A stretch of DNA of 64,000 nucleotides. It comes from Mesostigma viride (taxonomy: Eukaryota > Streptophyta > Mesostigmatophyceae > Mesostigmatales > Mesostigmataceae). Shown here one piece after another: positions 10,158 to 19,282 of the stretch (its first letter is position 1; every line of letters starts with the position of its first letter). The DNA lies in contig RPFO01000246.1 in the NCBI GenBank assembly GCA_009746045.1, positions 1,951,940 to 2,015,939 of the forward strand. Direction: 5' to 3'. The notes below the pieces were generated by a model that was given only the letters and a program-made list of their open reading frames with translations, did not search any database and was not told the origin of the DNA. The position numbers and the translations under genes are program-made.

Positions 10158-13100
10158 TTAGACAGATAGACCGACTTGACAGTCAGCATTCATGAGCTTC
10201 CTCAGTACATTGTACTGGGCTGGGGCCTTGTGTGGCAGCTTTGTCAATGCATCAGCAGGGTTCTCCTCGCCAGGGATATGCTTCAAGTCAACCAAACTGG
10301 CCAACTCCTTCAGCAACAAATAATCCAGGTCCCGGCTCCTGGCCAGCTGCTTGTGAACAAACTGGACCATACCCATGCTGTCTGTTAGCAACAACGTCTC
10401 CATCTGCAAGGTCCAAGGGGTAACTGAAGCCAGCTCCAGCATTAACTCCTTTATGTACAGGCTGGACTGGATCCCCTCGCATATGGCCCTGCATTCTGCC
10501 ACATCTGAACTGATACAGACCCTCTTCTGCAGTCTGCTGTACCAGCTGAACAAACTTGCCCTGCTCTGATAAAAAGCAAACAGAGCAGCAGATCTCCCCC
10601 TGACCTTGGTAACCTGGCGAGCATCCATGGAACTGTCAACAAAGATCTCCAAGGTGATAGGCTGGGCAAAGTCAATCCCAGACAAAATCAGATCAGGGGT
10701 ACTCTCCACCAACCGGGCTATGACTCGAGGCTTCTCATCCTCAAGCACCTCATCAGGCATTCTGCTATGGACCATCAAAGACGGACCACAGATGCTGGCA
10801 AACCAGGCCCACATGCCTCTCAACTCAGGTCCTGCAGCCTGGGTGATCTTCTCTGGCAAGGCCTTCACAATGGTCTGTTTATAATCTCCTCCAGCCTGAA
10901 GCCTGATACTCCACTCCCCGTCCCTCCTGAACAGGGTAGCCTGCATTCCACAGAACACTACAGGCTTGTTGGGCTCCTGCCACAGCTCCTTGCCCAGTGA
11001 AAACTTGCCACTGATGACAGGAATAAACTTCTTCAGCCAGGTCGTGGGGGCTAGCAAATGCAGATCATCTCCATGCAAACTAGCATACACTGGCAGACCC
11101 TCCCATTGGGCCAGCAGCAAACAGGGATCAACTGAAGACACTCTCAAGCCACACTCACTGATCAGAGCTTCCTGCAGCGTGAGTCTCCAGATGATTGGGC
11201 TCGACCTGAGTCCTTCCAGGCCCTTCAGAATAACCAGGAATTGTTGATGCAGCTCCAGCTTCCAGATGGCAGGCACCTCAACACAGTAAGGCTCATCCTG
11301 CTTCCACACCCTCCTGGCCACTTCTGGATCAGATTTTAAAAATGCCCTCTTGAAGTCCAGCAGCACTGATGACATAGCTGCTCCCCTGTTCAGCAACCCC
11401 ACGTAGAGACATAGCAAAATTCTCCATGTGTCGTGTAGCATCCCTGGCGTGTATAGCTCCTCTCCTGGCAGACTCCCCGTGCCGTGATACTCATTCAGGA
11501 CAGGCCTGACATGGGGCACTGATACCTCATCCACAACCTTCCTCTTCAGCACAAATCTCAAAGCAAGCTTCCTTGATGCTGGGGGACGTCTGTCTGTTGG
11601 TGCAGCACACTCAAACTGCAACCACTCCTCCAATGCCTTGGAGAAGGCGAGCTTCCAAGCCTCAAACAAAGTAGGCGAGCTCATCTCTTGGACCAGCTGG
11701 TCATATGTCAAAGGAGAGTGTGCAGCAAGGCTCCTGTGAGTTATGCCAATACTGCTGGGGTGCAACACAGCTGGAATCACCAAACTGGCCGCTGGGGGCA
11801 CCTCCCCTTCATCCCATTTTACACCCTTGACCGGCTTGGCCCTGCACCTGACTGGAAATGTTGTCCTGAAATTTTCTAGGGGAATCATCCCCCAGCCATC
11901 TCTTCTCAGAGCTGTAGCTCTGATAGAAATCCCAGGATTGCCCAGAAAATTCTGACCCAAAATCACAGGGCCATCATAGTCCTCTAGGACAAGGAAGGTC
12001 ACATCCACACCCATGACAGGGGCAGTAACCTCTCCCAACACCCTTAGATGCGTCCTACCACTGAAATCAGACACCCAGGGGCAACTTGGTTCTCCGACCA
12101 GCAGTTCTCCTGTATGCTGAGGTCCCATGACAGAAACCTGTGCATTGGTATCTATCTCCATGGCAGCTACCTCAGGTTCATCCAACTGGACAAGCTTGGA
12201 CACCTTAGGCTCCTTCTTGGCTCTTTGCAAAGCCTGTACAATATCTGATAGACGCACACCCCTAGGCCTGGTGTCGGGCCGTTCCGGAGGTGCAGCCTGT
12301 CCGCCTGCTTGCCCAACCACCGTATGTGAAGGTACCCCAGGGGCCGGGCCAGGGTCACCCTGAGGGCTCGATACAGCTGTAGCACCCTGATCAGGAAGCT
12401 CCACGTCACCCCCGCCTTGTACACCAGCGGGCACCTGGAAGAGGTCTCCTTGATTACCTCCCCGGGGACGGATCTTTGACCAGGACAGACGGTGCACTGC
12501 TTGGGAGCCATCAATGGCCACCCAGCACTTATGGCCAGCGGCTTCTACTCGGGTCACCACCCCATCATGCCAGCTGCCACGTTTCCCTGGAAAGCTTGGT
12601 TCCTTCCACACAACAACCTGTTGTCCAACGTTAGGTTCTAGGACACTCCAGCCCTTGTCTTTCTGCCTCAGCTTGAGGAACTTGGCCTCTAGCTTCTCCT
12701 TCCATGCCTGCTCAGCATCAGCTGGCAGCATCCTGGTATGCAGCATAAGAGGATTGATGGCAATGTCACCAAAGAACATGGGAGTCCTCAGGTTCAGCCT
12801 GTCCTCCACAGAACGTAGCCATGCAGATGTCACAATGGCAGATGACGTCCTTGGAATCCTCTCCACCAGCAGCACAGTCTTGATCTCTTGGATGGCTCTC
12901 TCCACCACCCCTTGCTGGCCGTGGCTCTCCCTGGGTGTAATCAGCAACTCTGGAAACTCTGGCAGGTTCTCACAGCACTCAAACTGAATGTCACACTGCA
13001 ACAACTCCAACCCAGGGTACCTGCTCCTTGTCAACTTCAGAGCAGCAATCAATGTAGGCTTCTCCATGTCAGGCAGGATCTCTAGGGTCTTGTACTTGGT

Positions 13101-13748
13101 ATATCTGTCCACTGCCACCAGCAGCTTCAAACCCCTGATTCTCTGAATATCTACCTGCACATGGCCTGGCTGCAAAATAGGAGTCCTGGCATGAGACTGC
13201 TTGGGCTTTCTAGCAACTAGCCTGCACTTGCAAGCTTGAGCAACCTGTTGGCAGATGGAGTACAACTCACTTCCTCCCAGCCGTCTAGCAACTTGCAAAG
13301 ACTGAGCTGCATGGCCAAACATGGTATGCAACCTTGAGGCAATGTCATACAAGAGAGAAAACCTTTTATTGTCATTATTAGCACTCAAGGTATGTACAGA
13401 TCCCTTATGTACAGGAGGCACCAGGGTCGTGCCTGTCAGACTGTCTCCAGCCCTATCCTCATCCTGACCATCCTGTGCCAGTCCTGCACGGTCAGAATGC
13501 TTCTGAGATCCACCTGGGTCCACATCACCAGGTCCTACCTCAGGCTCAGCACCGCCATGGCGGGCACGTTGGCGAGTAACCACTGCAGCTACAGCTGGCA
13601 TACTCTCTGTGGTAACCAAGCTTGCCCCATCGTGTCCAATAGGCTCTTTCACTAGAGCATGGGGCTGCCCCTCACTGCTGTCACTAGCAGCTTCATTACA
13701 CACCCCTGGGGGCACCCTCCAGGGTTCAGGGATGTGTGCAGGCTCAAG
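10158..13748 (-). CDS. Pol polyprotein of Copia-like element 1 (integrase, protease-like, RT, RNase H)
   Basis: About 1185 codons remain open from GTG at 13715 (13 more in frame back to the gag stop). Residues counted from that GTG: integrase zinc site H130/H135 with C162-C164, integrase core D189, D252 and E282, then an SH3-like integrase tail (about 360-425). Next comes a retropepsin-like fold at 528-600 with DTNAQVSVM and VILGQNFL, where DTN replaces DTG. The reverse transcriptase (about 720-960) has DFKRAFL at 787 and an HGDD box at 881-884 in place of YVDD. RNase H has D1027, E1074 and D1112 and ends with NPADALTKL. Known Copia elements place protease before integrase; here it follows. 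There is no nearby ATG, so expression through the gag stop is likely. Confidence 0.9.
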   Translation of the reverse strand, partial: LEPAHIPEPWRVPPGVCNEAASDSSEGQPHALVKEPIGHDGASLVTTESMPAVAAVVTRQRARHGGAEPEVGPGDVDPGGSQKHSDRAGLAQDGQDEDRAGDSLTGTTLVPPVHKGSVHTLSANNDNKRFSLLYDIASRLHTMFGHAAQSLQVARRLGGSELYSICQQVAQACKCRLVARKPKQSHARTPILQPGHVQVDIQRIRGLKLLVAVDRYTKYKTLEILPDMEKPTLIAALKLTRSRYPGLELLQCDIQFECCENLPEFPELLITPRESHGQQGVVERAIQEIKTVLLVERIPRTSSAIVTSAWLRSVEDRLNLRTPMFFGDIAINPLMLHTRMLPADAEQAWKEKLEAKFLKLRQKDKGWSVLEPNVGQQVVVWKEPSFPGKRGSWHDGVVTRVEAAGHKCWVAIDGSQAVHRLSWSKIRPRGGNQGDLFQVPAGVQGGGDVELPDQGATAVSSPQGDPGPAPGVPSHTVVGQAGGQAAPPERPDTRPRGVRLSDIVQALQRAKKEPKVSKLVQLDEPEVAAMEIDTNAQVSVMGPQHTGELLVGEPSCPWVSDFSGRTHLRVLGEVTAPVMGVDVTFLVLEDYDGPVILGQNFLGNPGISIRATALRRDGWGMIPLENFRTTFPVRCRAKPVKGVKWDEGEVPPAASLVIPAVLHPSSIGITHRSLAAHSPLTYDQLVQEMSSPTLFEAWKLAFSKALEEWLQFECAAPTDRRPPASRKLALRFVLKRKVVDEVSVPHVRPVLNEYHGTGSLPGEELYTPGMLHDTWRILLCLYVGLLNRGAAMSSVLLDFKRAFLKSDPEVARRVWKQDEPYCVEVPAIWKLELHQQFLVILKGLEGLRSSPIIWRLTLQEALISECGLRVSSVDPCLLLAQWEGLPVYASLHGDDLHLLAPTTWLKKFIPVISGKFSLGKELWQEPNKPVVFCGMQATLFRRDGEWSIRLQAGGDYKQTIVKALPEKITQAAGPELRGMWAWFASICGPSLMVHSRMPDEVLEDEKPRVIARLVESTPDLILSGIDFAQPITLEIFVDSSMDARQVTKVRGRSAALFAFYQSRASLFSWYSRLQKRVCISSDVAECRAICEGIQSSLYIKELMLELASVTPWTLQMETLLLTDSMGMVQFVHKQLARSRDLDYLLLKELASLVDLKHIPGEENPADALTKLPHKAPAQYNVLRKLMNADCQVGLSV

Positions 13749-14936
13749 TCAATGATCAGCAGCCTTGCCCTTGCCCTTGTCCTGGGATGGACCAGCCTTG
13801 TCCTTGCTGCCACCCTGAGCTGGCTTGCTCTGACCTTCCTGCCTCAGGTACGAGGGACACTCATTCCTGAAGTGACCCTTCCCCTGGCAGAAATAACATT
13901 CCACCTGACTGATGTCCCGTGAGGTCCCACTGCTGGGCCCAGCCTTGGGAGGACCACCCACCCTCTTGAAGTCAAACTGGGACTGTGGATGTCCCGACTT
14001 CGGCGGGGTCCCCCGTCCAGCCCTTCTGTCACGCCCCCTCCTGGACCTTCCTCGACCCCTTGAAGAGGTCTCAGGCCCTCTCGAGGGCGCTGGGCCCCCG
14101 TGGCCCGATCCCCTCATGGACTTAACCGTGGGTTCAGTGGCCTCCTCATCACCCTGACGAGGGCGCTTACCACCCACGTACTTGCCGCTGAAACACTCAT
14201 ACAACTGGTCCGTCATGGCTGCCCAGCCATGGACCTGTCGCATGTGGATGGTCACATTATCCATGGTGACCGGATCCAGCTGCAGCGACTTGAGAAAGTC
14301 GCCCATGGCCATCCGATCTGCGACGAAGAAGCCCTTGGCCATGGCGTCCTCCCTCAGCTTGACGAAGTCTTCAAAGGCGTGGACCACTAGTTGCCCCTTG
14401 ATGGGCTTGTAGTCCAGGTATTCTTGCTTCAGGTGGGACCCATCTATGGTCCTCTTGTCACTCAGGAACGACCTGAGTCGCGTCATAAACGCCGTCCAGG
14501 TGTCCCCCGCCGCGTGTCGCTCCCGAACAAACTTGAACAGCCGCCTCGCCGACTGCCGTATGTAGGCACTAGACGCCAGGATGCGAAGCTTGTCACCGTT
14601 GTATATCTCCGTGTACAAGTTCATGTCCTCTAACATCCTCTCAGCATCCCGGGGCTGCCAATTGTCCTTGATGGACTGAAACTGGCCTAGCACCGCGTAC
14701 CCCTCAGCAACGGTTGGTCGCTTAGGCGCCGCTTGATCTGCGGCTGGCGCGTGCTGCCCGCCCTGCGATCCTTGGCTCTGATTATCTGGCACCTCAGCCT
14801 GGTCTCCCAGCGCCTGGCCGTCCCCGCGTCCATCGCGTCCACCGCGTCCATCGCGTCCATCTCGTCCATCCATCCCAGCGCCGCGCCGCGCGAAGCCCAT
14901 AAAGCCCGCTTGTTGGTTGATAGCTCCATCCTCCAT
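13749..14936 (-). CDS. Gag protein of Copia-like element 1
   Basis: 395 codons from ATG 14936 to TGA 13749. The N-terminus has a GRDGRDGRGGRDGR low-complexity stretch (residues 22-38). The middle is a helical capsid-like region containing DNWQPRDAERMLEDM and WTAFMTRLRSFL. An arginine-rich RGRGRSRRGRDRR segment follows, then one CCHC zinc knuckle, CYFCQGKGHFRNEC, near residue 350, and a lysine-rich end. The role is assembly of the virus-like particle and RNA binding. Gag and pol lie in the same reading frame, separated by one TGA in the context CAT-TGA-CTT, so a Gag-Pol fusion would be made by stop-codon readthrough rather than frameshifting. Confidence 0.88.
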   Translation of the reverse strand: MEDGAINQQAGFMGFARRGAGMDGRDGRDGRGGRDGRGDGQALGDQAEVPDNQSQGSQGGQHAPAADQAAPKRPTVAEGYAVLGQFQSIKDNWQPRDAERMLEDMNLYTEIYNGDKLRILASSAYIRQSARRLFKFVRERHAAGDTWTAFMTRLRSFLSDKRTIDGSHLKQEYLDYKPIKGQLVVHAFEDFVKLREDAMAKGFFVADRMAMGDFLKSLQLDPVTMDNVTIHMRQVHGWAAMTDQLYECFSGKYVGGKRPRQGDEEATEPTVKSMRGSGHGGPAPSRGPETSSRGRGRSRRGRDRRAGRGTPPKSGHPQSQFDFKRVGGPPKAGPSSGTSRDISQVECYFCQGKGHFRNECPSYLRQEGQSKPAQGGSKDKAGPSQDKGKGKAADH

Positions 14937-15580
14937 GATGGCCTCTGTTCAGATCTGCTACAGCCAGCCAAGTGGCCAAGCAGCAATTAAAGCAATATAA
15001 GCTACTGAACAAGAAAGGAAAGTGCCAAGTGTTACCACTCAGGCAAGACCACCACGGCTGGCCCCAGGCGCGTCCTGGTTCTCCTTGTCGCTGTCGTCGT
15101 CGCTGTCGCTCACCACAATCAGCTCTGGTACCCTGCTACCTGCTGCGCCGTCGTCGACCCGCTGTCGGCCCGCGATGACTGAATCGTCACCGTTGGTAAA
15201 GTAGACAGGTGACAACCCGTCGTTGGCCCTCGCGGATTGTACGTTGGCACCTCGTGGTCGCCAAGTGTCTCGTCGCCTAGCCCAGCGACACCCCCTGCTC
15301 CTACCTCAAGGTCACTATCGTACCCAAGAGGTGCAAACTCCTCCCAACGCGTCACACGAACGCGAAGGGGCGGGGGCAGCTCCTGAAAAGGAACTCTTAC
15401 TCGCTCGGAAACCTGCCGACTCTTGTCGCGCGCTGTCCTCCGGCGATGGCTTCCGCTGTCGCCCCGACCTCTGCAAGCCGCCTGTGTGCTCCGCTCCGCG
15501 TCGTTCACGCCTAACTGGCCCCGCTGCAACACCCTCGTCGCCGATGCCGCCTGCGAAAGCACGTGGTACTCCCGCGCCCG

Positions 15581-15955
15581 CTACTGTCGGTACAAACTCG
15601 TGTCGCCCTGCGCCAGCTGCTCCGCAACCTCGCCTCGCCTTGCTGCCAACTCCGTCCGCACTCGCTCTGCTACTGCAGTAATCACCGTCTGGATGCCGAC
15701 CAACCCGTGAAGCTCCTGCTCAAGGTCGTCGATGCTCCGGTGCTCCGGAATGACGATGGTTTGTACGTGTCGCAGAATTCGCTCCCAATCTTCGACCTGG
15801 TCGTCGACGAATTGCACGAAGCTGCGATTTACAGGCGGACGATCTGCAAGCAATAAAGATAGATCCCGAACGACACGACGTAATTCAGGAGAAATCGAAC
15901 CCCCAGCAGACTGCCGAAACCGGAAATCCTGCTGCCGTTGTTCCTCCTGCACCAT
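15581..15955 (-). CDS. Leader open reading frame upstream of gag (unknown)
   Basis: A 124-codon frame lies between the 5' LTR and gag. It is rich in Arg, Glu and Gln and looks helical (LRRVVRDLSLLLADRP, DDLEQELHGL, VAERVRTELAARRGEVAEQL), possibly coiled-coil. I do not recognise it. It may be an additional small protein, a displaced N-terminal gag piece, or chance: a second frame (15119-15562) overlaps its downstream side but looks less protein-like. No second copy is available here to test conservation. Confidence 0.35.
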   Translation of the reverse strand: MVQEEQRQQDFRFRQSAGGSISPELRRVVRDLSLLLADRPPVNRSFVQFVDDQVEDWERILRHVQTIVIPEHRSIDDLEQELHGLVGIQTVITAVAERVRTELAARRGEVAEQLAQGDTSLYRQ

Positions 15956-16048
15956 TCACCACCGGACGAGCTCCTCTCGTCGTCAACGCTGCACACCGCA
16001 ACCGGCAACGACCCTCCTGGCCGTTCCGCTGAGACTGGTTGTAATTTG

Positions 16049-16744
16049 AGTTAACGTTCTTAGCACACGCAATGTGAAGGATATGGTTGCAATGCAGCAA
16101 TGTGTGAATATGGTTGGAAACGGAGCTTTGTTAAAATCGGATAATGTTTACAGCGCTCACACACTTGAGGCTTGTACACGCGCTTGCCAAGTCAAGGCAC
16201 AACACGTGAGGCGGGCTCGCAAGAGATGCCCATTTGGCACTGGCCTATTGTTTATATACTTGTGCACTGTGCTTGCTAGTCCTGAGCAGCCTAGGAGGCC
16301 TGCTCAGTAATAACACCCCCGGTACAGTATTCACTACCTGTACAGCGCCCACTCCTATACAGTAGGTCTGCCATACAGGCACAGTGACCACAGAGCACAG
16401 TCCACAGTGACTATTGCATCTGCACCTAGAAGTCCAGGACTAAGCCTGCGGTACCAACAGACCACAGGTTAAGGTTCCTATTTCCTGCGTACGACGTATT
16501 AATCCAATACCGTCGTAGGTACAGCACCTAATTCCTGTCAGCCCAGGAATTACTGTCGACCCCATATGTCGTCGGCAAATATTCACGTCCGACTTAGAAG
16601 TTCAGCCGGCTCGCGCTCGCGCGCGACCGGGAAGTCGGAACGCCATAACTTTCTTGATACTTGTCGGAATGAACTCGTTCCGGTGCCGCTGGAATCGCAG
16701 AGATATGCCGAATCAGGATCACGCCAATGCGCTTGGCGTTAACT
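16049..16744 (-). repeat. 5' LTR of element 1
   Basis: Direct repeat of 8715-9409 with AGTTAACG...CGTTAACT ends. On the minus strand it would carry the promoter. The sequence just inside it (16048 downward) does not start with the TGG expected for priming by a tRNA 3' end, so the primer may be an internal tRNA region as in some Copia elements, or something else. Confidence 0.9.
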
Positions 16745-17076
16745 ACAACCCCAGTTCACGGCGCTACACACCGCGGCGCAGGCTTCGGAAACGCATGCTG
16801 CACTTGTCTCTCGCCTTAACCAGGTGGAGGGCAAGTGTGGCGTGCTCCTGAAGAAGCTTGAGGCCATCACCGCCCACACCGAGGCCCTGGCCACACAGGT
16901 CCCCAAGATAGCGGAGCAGACGGCCACCATTGCATCCCAGCCACCCCGGCAGGATGCTGGCGACCTCCCGCCGCTCTCCTACGCGGACCTGCTGCGGTCA
17001 GCGACCGCCTCCACCACCGACGCCATCGCCACAAAGCTCCAGGAGCTGGAGGACCACCGCCAGGCCCAGCAACGGG

Positions 17077-17663
17077 CACTACATTTCGCCACCGCGGAAA
17101 CCCAATTTATGCGAGAATGTGGTTCCGTCAATACGGCGGGGGTTACAAATTCAATTTCGAAGTTCGGCACCGTCGGATACCAGTAAAGCAACACTTGTTA
17201 TCTAGAATCGCGCCATTTGGCATCAATTGGCCAGTTCTGAAAATTCGATGAAATCTCTAGTCCTTGGTCGAATATTTTCCTCCGATTCCGATGACGAAAT
17301 TTGAGTACGAATTTCTTAGTAAAGTCCACCGATTTGTTCGGTTCAGTATATTCCCACGCCGCTTGCTGACCTGACGGAGGCCGAATTCGTACTGAACACT
17401 AGCGAAAGTGCGCTCGATACTAAAAATTGCTACTTCCGAGATGTCTGACGGAATTCCTGCTAGGTCCATGCTTTGGTACTGGACGGATGCTGAAATTCAC
17501 TGTGGCTCTGTCCGAACGAGGAAAATTGTCAGAAATCTACTCTCGATACGAACGTAACGAAATTTCCTAGTATCTGACGCTCGGAGACCTGCCACCGTTT
17601 TCCCCTACTAGACCGAACCACATTCCCCGCTAAAAAAGGTGTCCTAGGCGGCGAAATGTACTG
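17077..17663. mobile_element. CACTA-type MITE (family 1) in X copy A
   Basis: About 587 bp with terminal inverted repeats CACTACATTTCGCC and GGCGAAATGTACTG (one changed base at the right end). It interrupts the X ORF1 at CAACGGG|TCACCGA and is flanked by GG on both sides, a likely 2-bp target duplication. It is noncoding. A nearly identical copy lies at 23355-23943. The CACTA termini place it with EnSpm/CACTA elements; it would depend on a transposase encoded elsewhere. Confidence 0.85.
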
Positions 17664-18097
17664 GGTCACCGACCGCGCTCGCCGCGAGTGCCGAGTGGTG
17701 CTACGTCGCTTCCCCCAGAACCCAGGTGAGACGTCAACCTCTCTCGCTGACGAGCTCAAGAACCAGCTTCTTACCCTCATGGGCCTGGTAGGTGAGGTAG
17801 AACTGCGTGGGTGCCACCGCCTTCCCCACTCACGGGACAAGGCGGCTCCCCCACCAGTCCTACTCACCTTCCCCTACCCTGAGGACAAGCAGCGGTTCCT
17901 TCCTCTCTCGTCGCAAGCGGTTGCACGACCTCACCTGGACGCTGGATGACGACCTCACCCCCGCTCAGCAACAGCAGCGACGCGACCTGTGGCCGGAATA
18001 CCTCCGCCATAAGCAGGACCCCCAGAAGCCCAAGGTGTACTGGAGGGGCGGGGACCTGATGATCAACCACAAGATGTGGACGCCCCCAGCGGGCTAG

Positions 18098-18213
18098 AAT
18101 AGCAATAGCCCTAGCTTGTAACCATTGGCGTCACTGCCGCTAAGGCAGCCATGCCTAGAATGTTGCCTAGCTGTGCCAACACACCTAGTCACGTGCCGCC
18201 AACGCACGGTACA
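18098..18213 (+). other. X copy A 3' UTR, first part
   Basis: Matches the sequence following the stop codon in copy D (24749-24880), including CTAGCTGTGCCAACA and CACCTAGTCACGTGCC. It continues at 18693 after the MITE. Confidence 0.75.
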
Positions 18214-18692
18214 CACTACAATACGCTTCCGCGGACACCTTTTTCAGCGGGGAAAGTGCCCCCGGGCCTCCGGGGCAAATTCAGAAAGCGATGCGGAACT
18301 TAGATACTAAAATTTCGTTTTTGGTTCGTACCGTACAGCCAATCATTTTGCGCCCGGATCAAATTGTGATCTGGGCACTGAACACGAAAATTTCAGCGGA
18401 ACGTACGAAACACCAACGCAACTAGAGAAAATTGTCAGTGACGAAACTGTAGTACCGTGTACCCAAGCAAAATGTAGTAGGACTTCGCGAAAGTCACGTT
18501 CGGAATTTTTCCCCGCAAGATTCCCCCGCAAGATTCCCCCGCATGATTCCCCCTGCTAGGTTCAGGTCCAGTCGATGCTCGCCCAATGGCGCAAAAAAAA
18601 GAAACATGTGTTAAATCAACGGTGCGAATCCTCGTTACCGCTCGGGTAACATTCTCACTCATTTCGCGTCTCCTAGGAACCGTATTGTAGTG
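18214..18692. mobile_element. CACTA-type MITE (family 2) in X copy A 3' UTR
   Basis: 479 bp with a perfect 12-bp inverted repeat CACTACAATACG / CGTATTGTAGTG. The flanking CA dinucleotides at 18212-18213 and 18693-18694 fit a 2-bp target duplication. Without the insert the flanks join to the sequence seen uninterrupted at about 24875-24890. Noncoding; contains three direct CCCGCAAGATTCC-type repeats near 18520. Confidence 0.85.
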
Positions 18693-19004
18693 CACAACCA
18701 GCCATAGCCTTAGCCTAGTCCTAGTACAGCCATGCTACGCCCTGGCTATGTTCAGATTACTTGCCCACGCTCCTTGCTATGATATGCTCACATGGGTCTT
18801 ATTGCACCCACAGTTTGCCGGATCGTTAGCCTGTCCTTTTAGCTAGCCGCGCCCGATTGCAGCTGTGGCATGCCTTTGGCATGAAGGAGACTGGGGGTCT
18901 CTGCCCTTTCTCCTGTAGTGCACACACAGGGAGCACTTCGGGGAAGCACTTCGGTGCTCCGTGACTCCCAACGGGAGCACGAGTTTAATTAGTTAATTAA
19001 TTAA

Positions 19005-19282
19005 GGGACCGTGTGGATAGCATGGTAATGCGTTGACACTATAATTGGTACTATTGGTCCTAAATTCTCATTTTGACCAAATTCGCGTTTTGAGGCCTGC
19101 CATGGGCCAGGGTCCATTCAGGCACTAATTGTAATTATTTGAACCCAGGTTTTTGTCCAAAATTCAAAAAGTGTGTTATCTGTCATGGGTAAAAATGCCA
19201 GGGTCAAAATTTGATGTTTGCACATATATTTTTTAATTCAAACTGGTCCTACAATAATGACTTTTCTTGGGAACACTGACAC
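19005..19282. other. Unassigned noncoding spacer between X copies A and B
   Basis: AT-rich sequence after the TTAA tail of copy A, with a TGACACTA word near each end (19033 and 19278). It replaces the 3' end of copy B, so it could be an insertion, but no clear inverted repeat or target duplication was found. Confidence 0.3.

Larger units (their letters stand above)
8715..16744 (-). mobile_element. Copia-like LTR retrotransposon (element 1), full length
   Basis: Two direct LTRs of about 695 bp (8715-9409 and 16049-16744) flank gag and pol on the minus strand. A 5-bp target duplication ACAAC lies at 8710-8714 and 16745-16749. The target is the X ORF1; copy B, without the insertion, reads straight through this point. 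The LTRs differ at only about three positions, so the insertion is recent. Order on the minus strand: 5' LTR, 1.1-kb leader with a small open frame, gag, stop codon, pol, 0.75-kb 3' UTR, purine tract, 3' LTR. Coding frames are intact, so this copy could be active. Confidence 0.92.
7509..18097 (+). pseudogene. X copy A ORF1-like protein, interrupted
   Basis: The protein is an L1-ORF1-like RNA chaperone by layout: a variable N-terminus, a central coiled-coil part (LAEKLTSLNTTLNTVEAR at 7837-7888, continuing at 16760-17000), then a C-terminal RRM-like region with CRVVLRRFP and ELRGCHRLPHSR. The end contains LTWTLDDDLTPAQQQQRRDL and a final NHKMWTPPAG. The DLTP..QQQRR block followed by a VYWRG strand resembles the C-terminal domain of L1 ORF1 proteins. 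No zinc knuckle and no reverse transcriptase follows the stop. Three insertions split the frame and a one-base shift lies near 17895. It presumably acted in a LINE ribonucleoprotein; it cannot be functional as it stands. Confidence 0.65.
7500..19004 (+). mobile_element. LINE-like element X, copy A, split by four insertions
   Basis: Pieces 7500-7888, 8675-8714, 16745-17076, 17664-18213 and 18693-19004 join to one element that is collinear with copies B and D. It has an ORF1-like coding part, a stop codon at 18095-18097, a 3' UTR of roughly 400 bases and an (A/T) tail of TTAATTAA words ending at 19004. The gaps are, in order, an inverted-repeat DNA element, Copia-like element 1, a CACTA MITE and a second CACTA MITE. 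The 5' end is uncertain because the start of this copy has diverged from copy D. Confidence 0.75.

Noticed and set aside
16020..16048. Primer-binding site next to the 5' LTR of element 1
   Set aside because: The sequence inside the LTR does not begin with TGG and I could not match it confidently to any tRNA, so no site was called.
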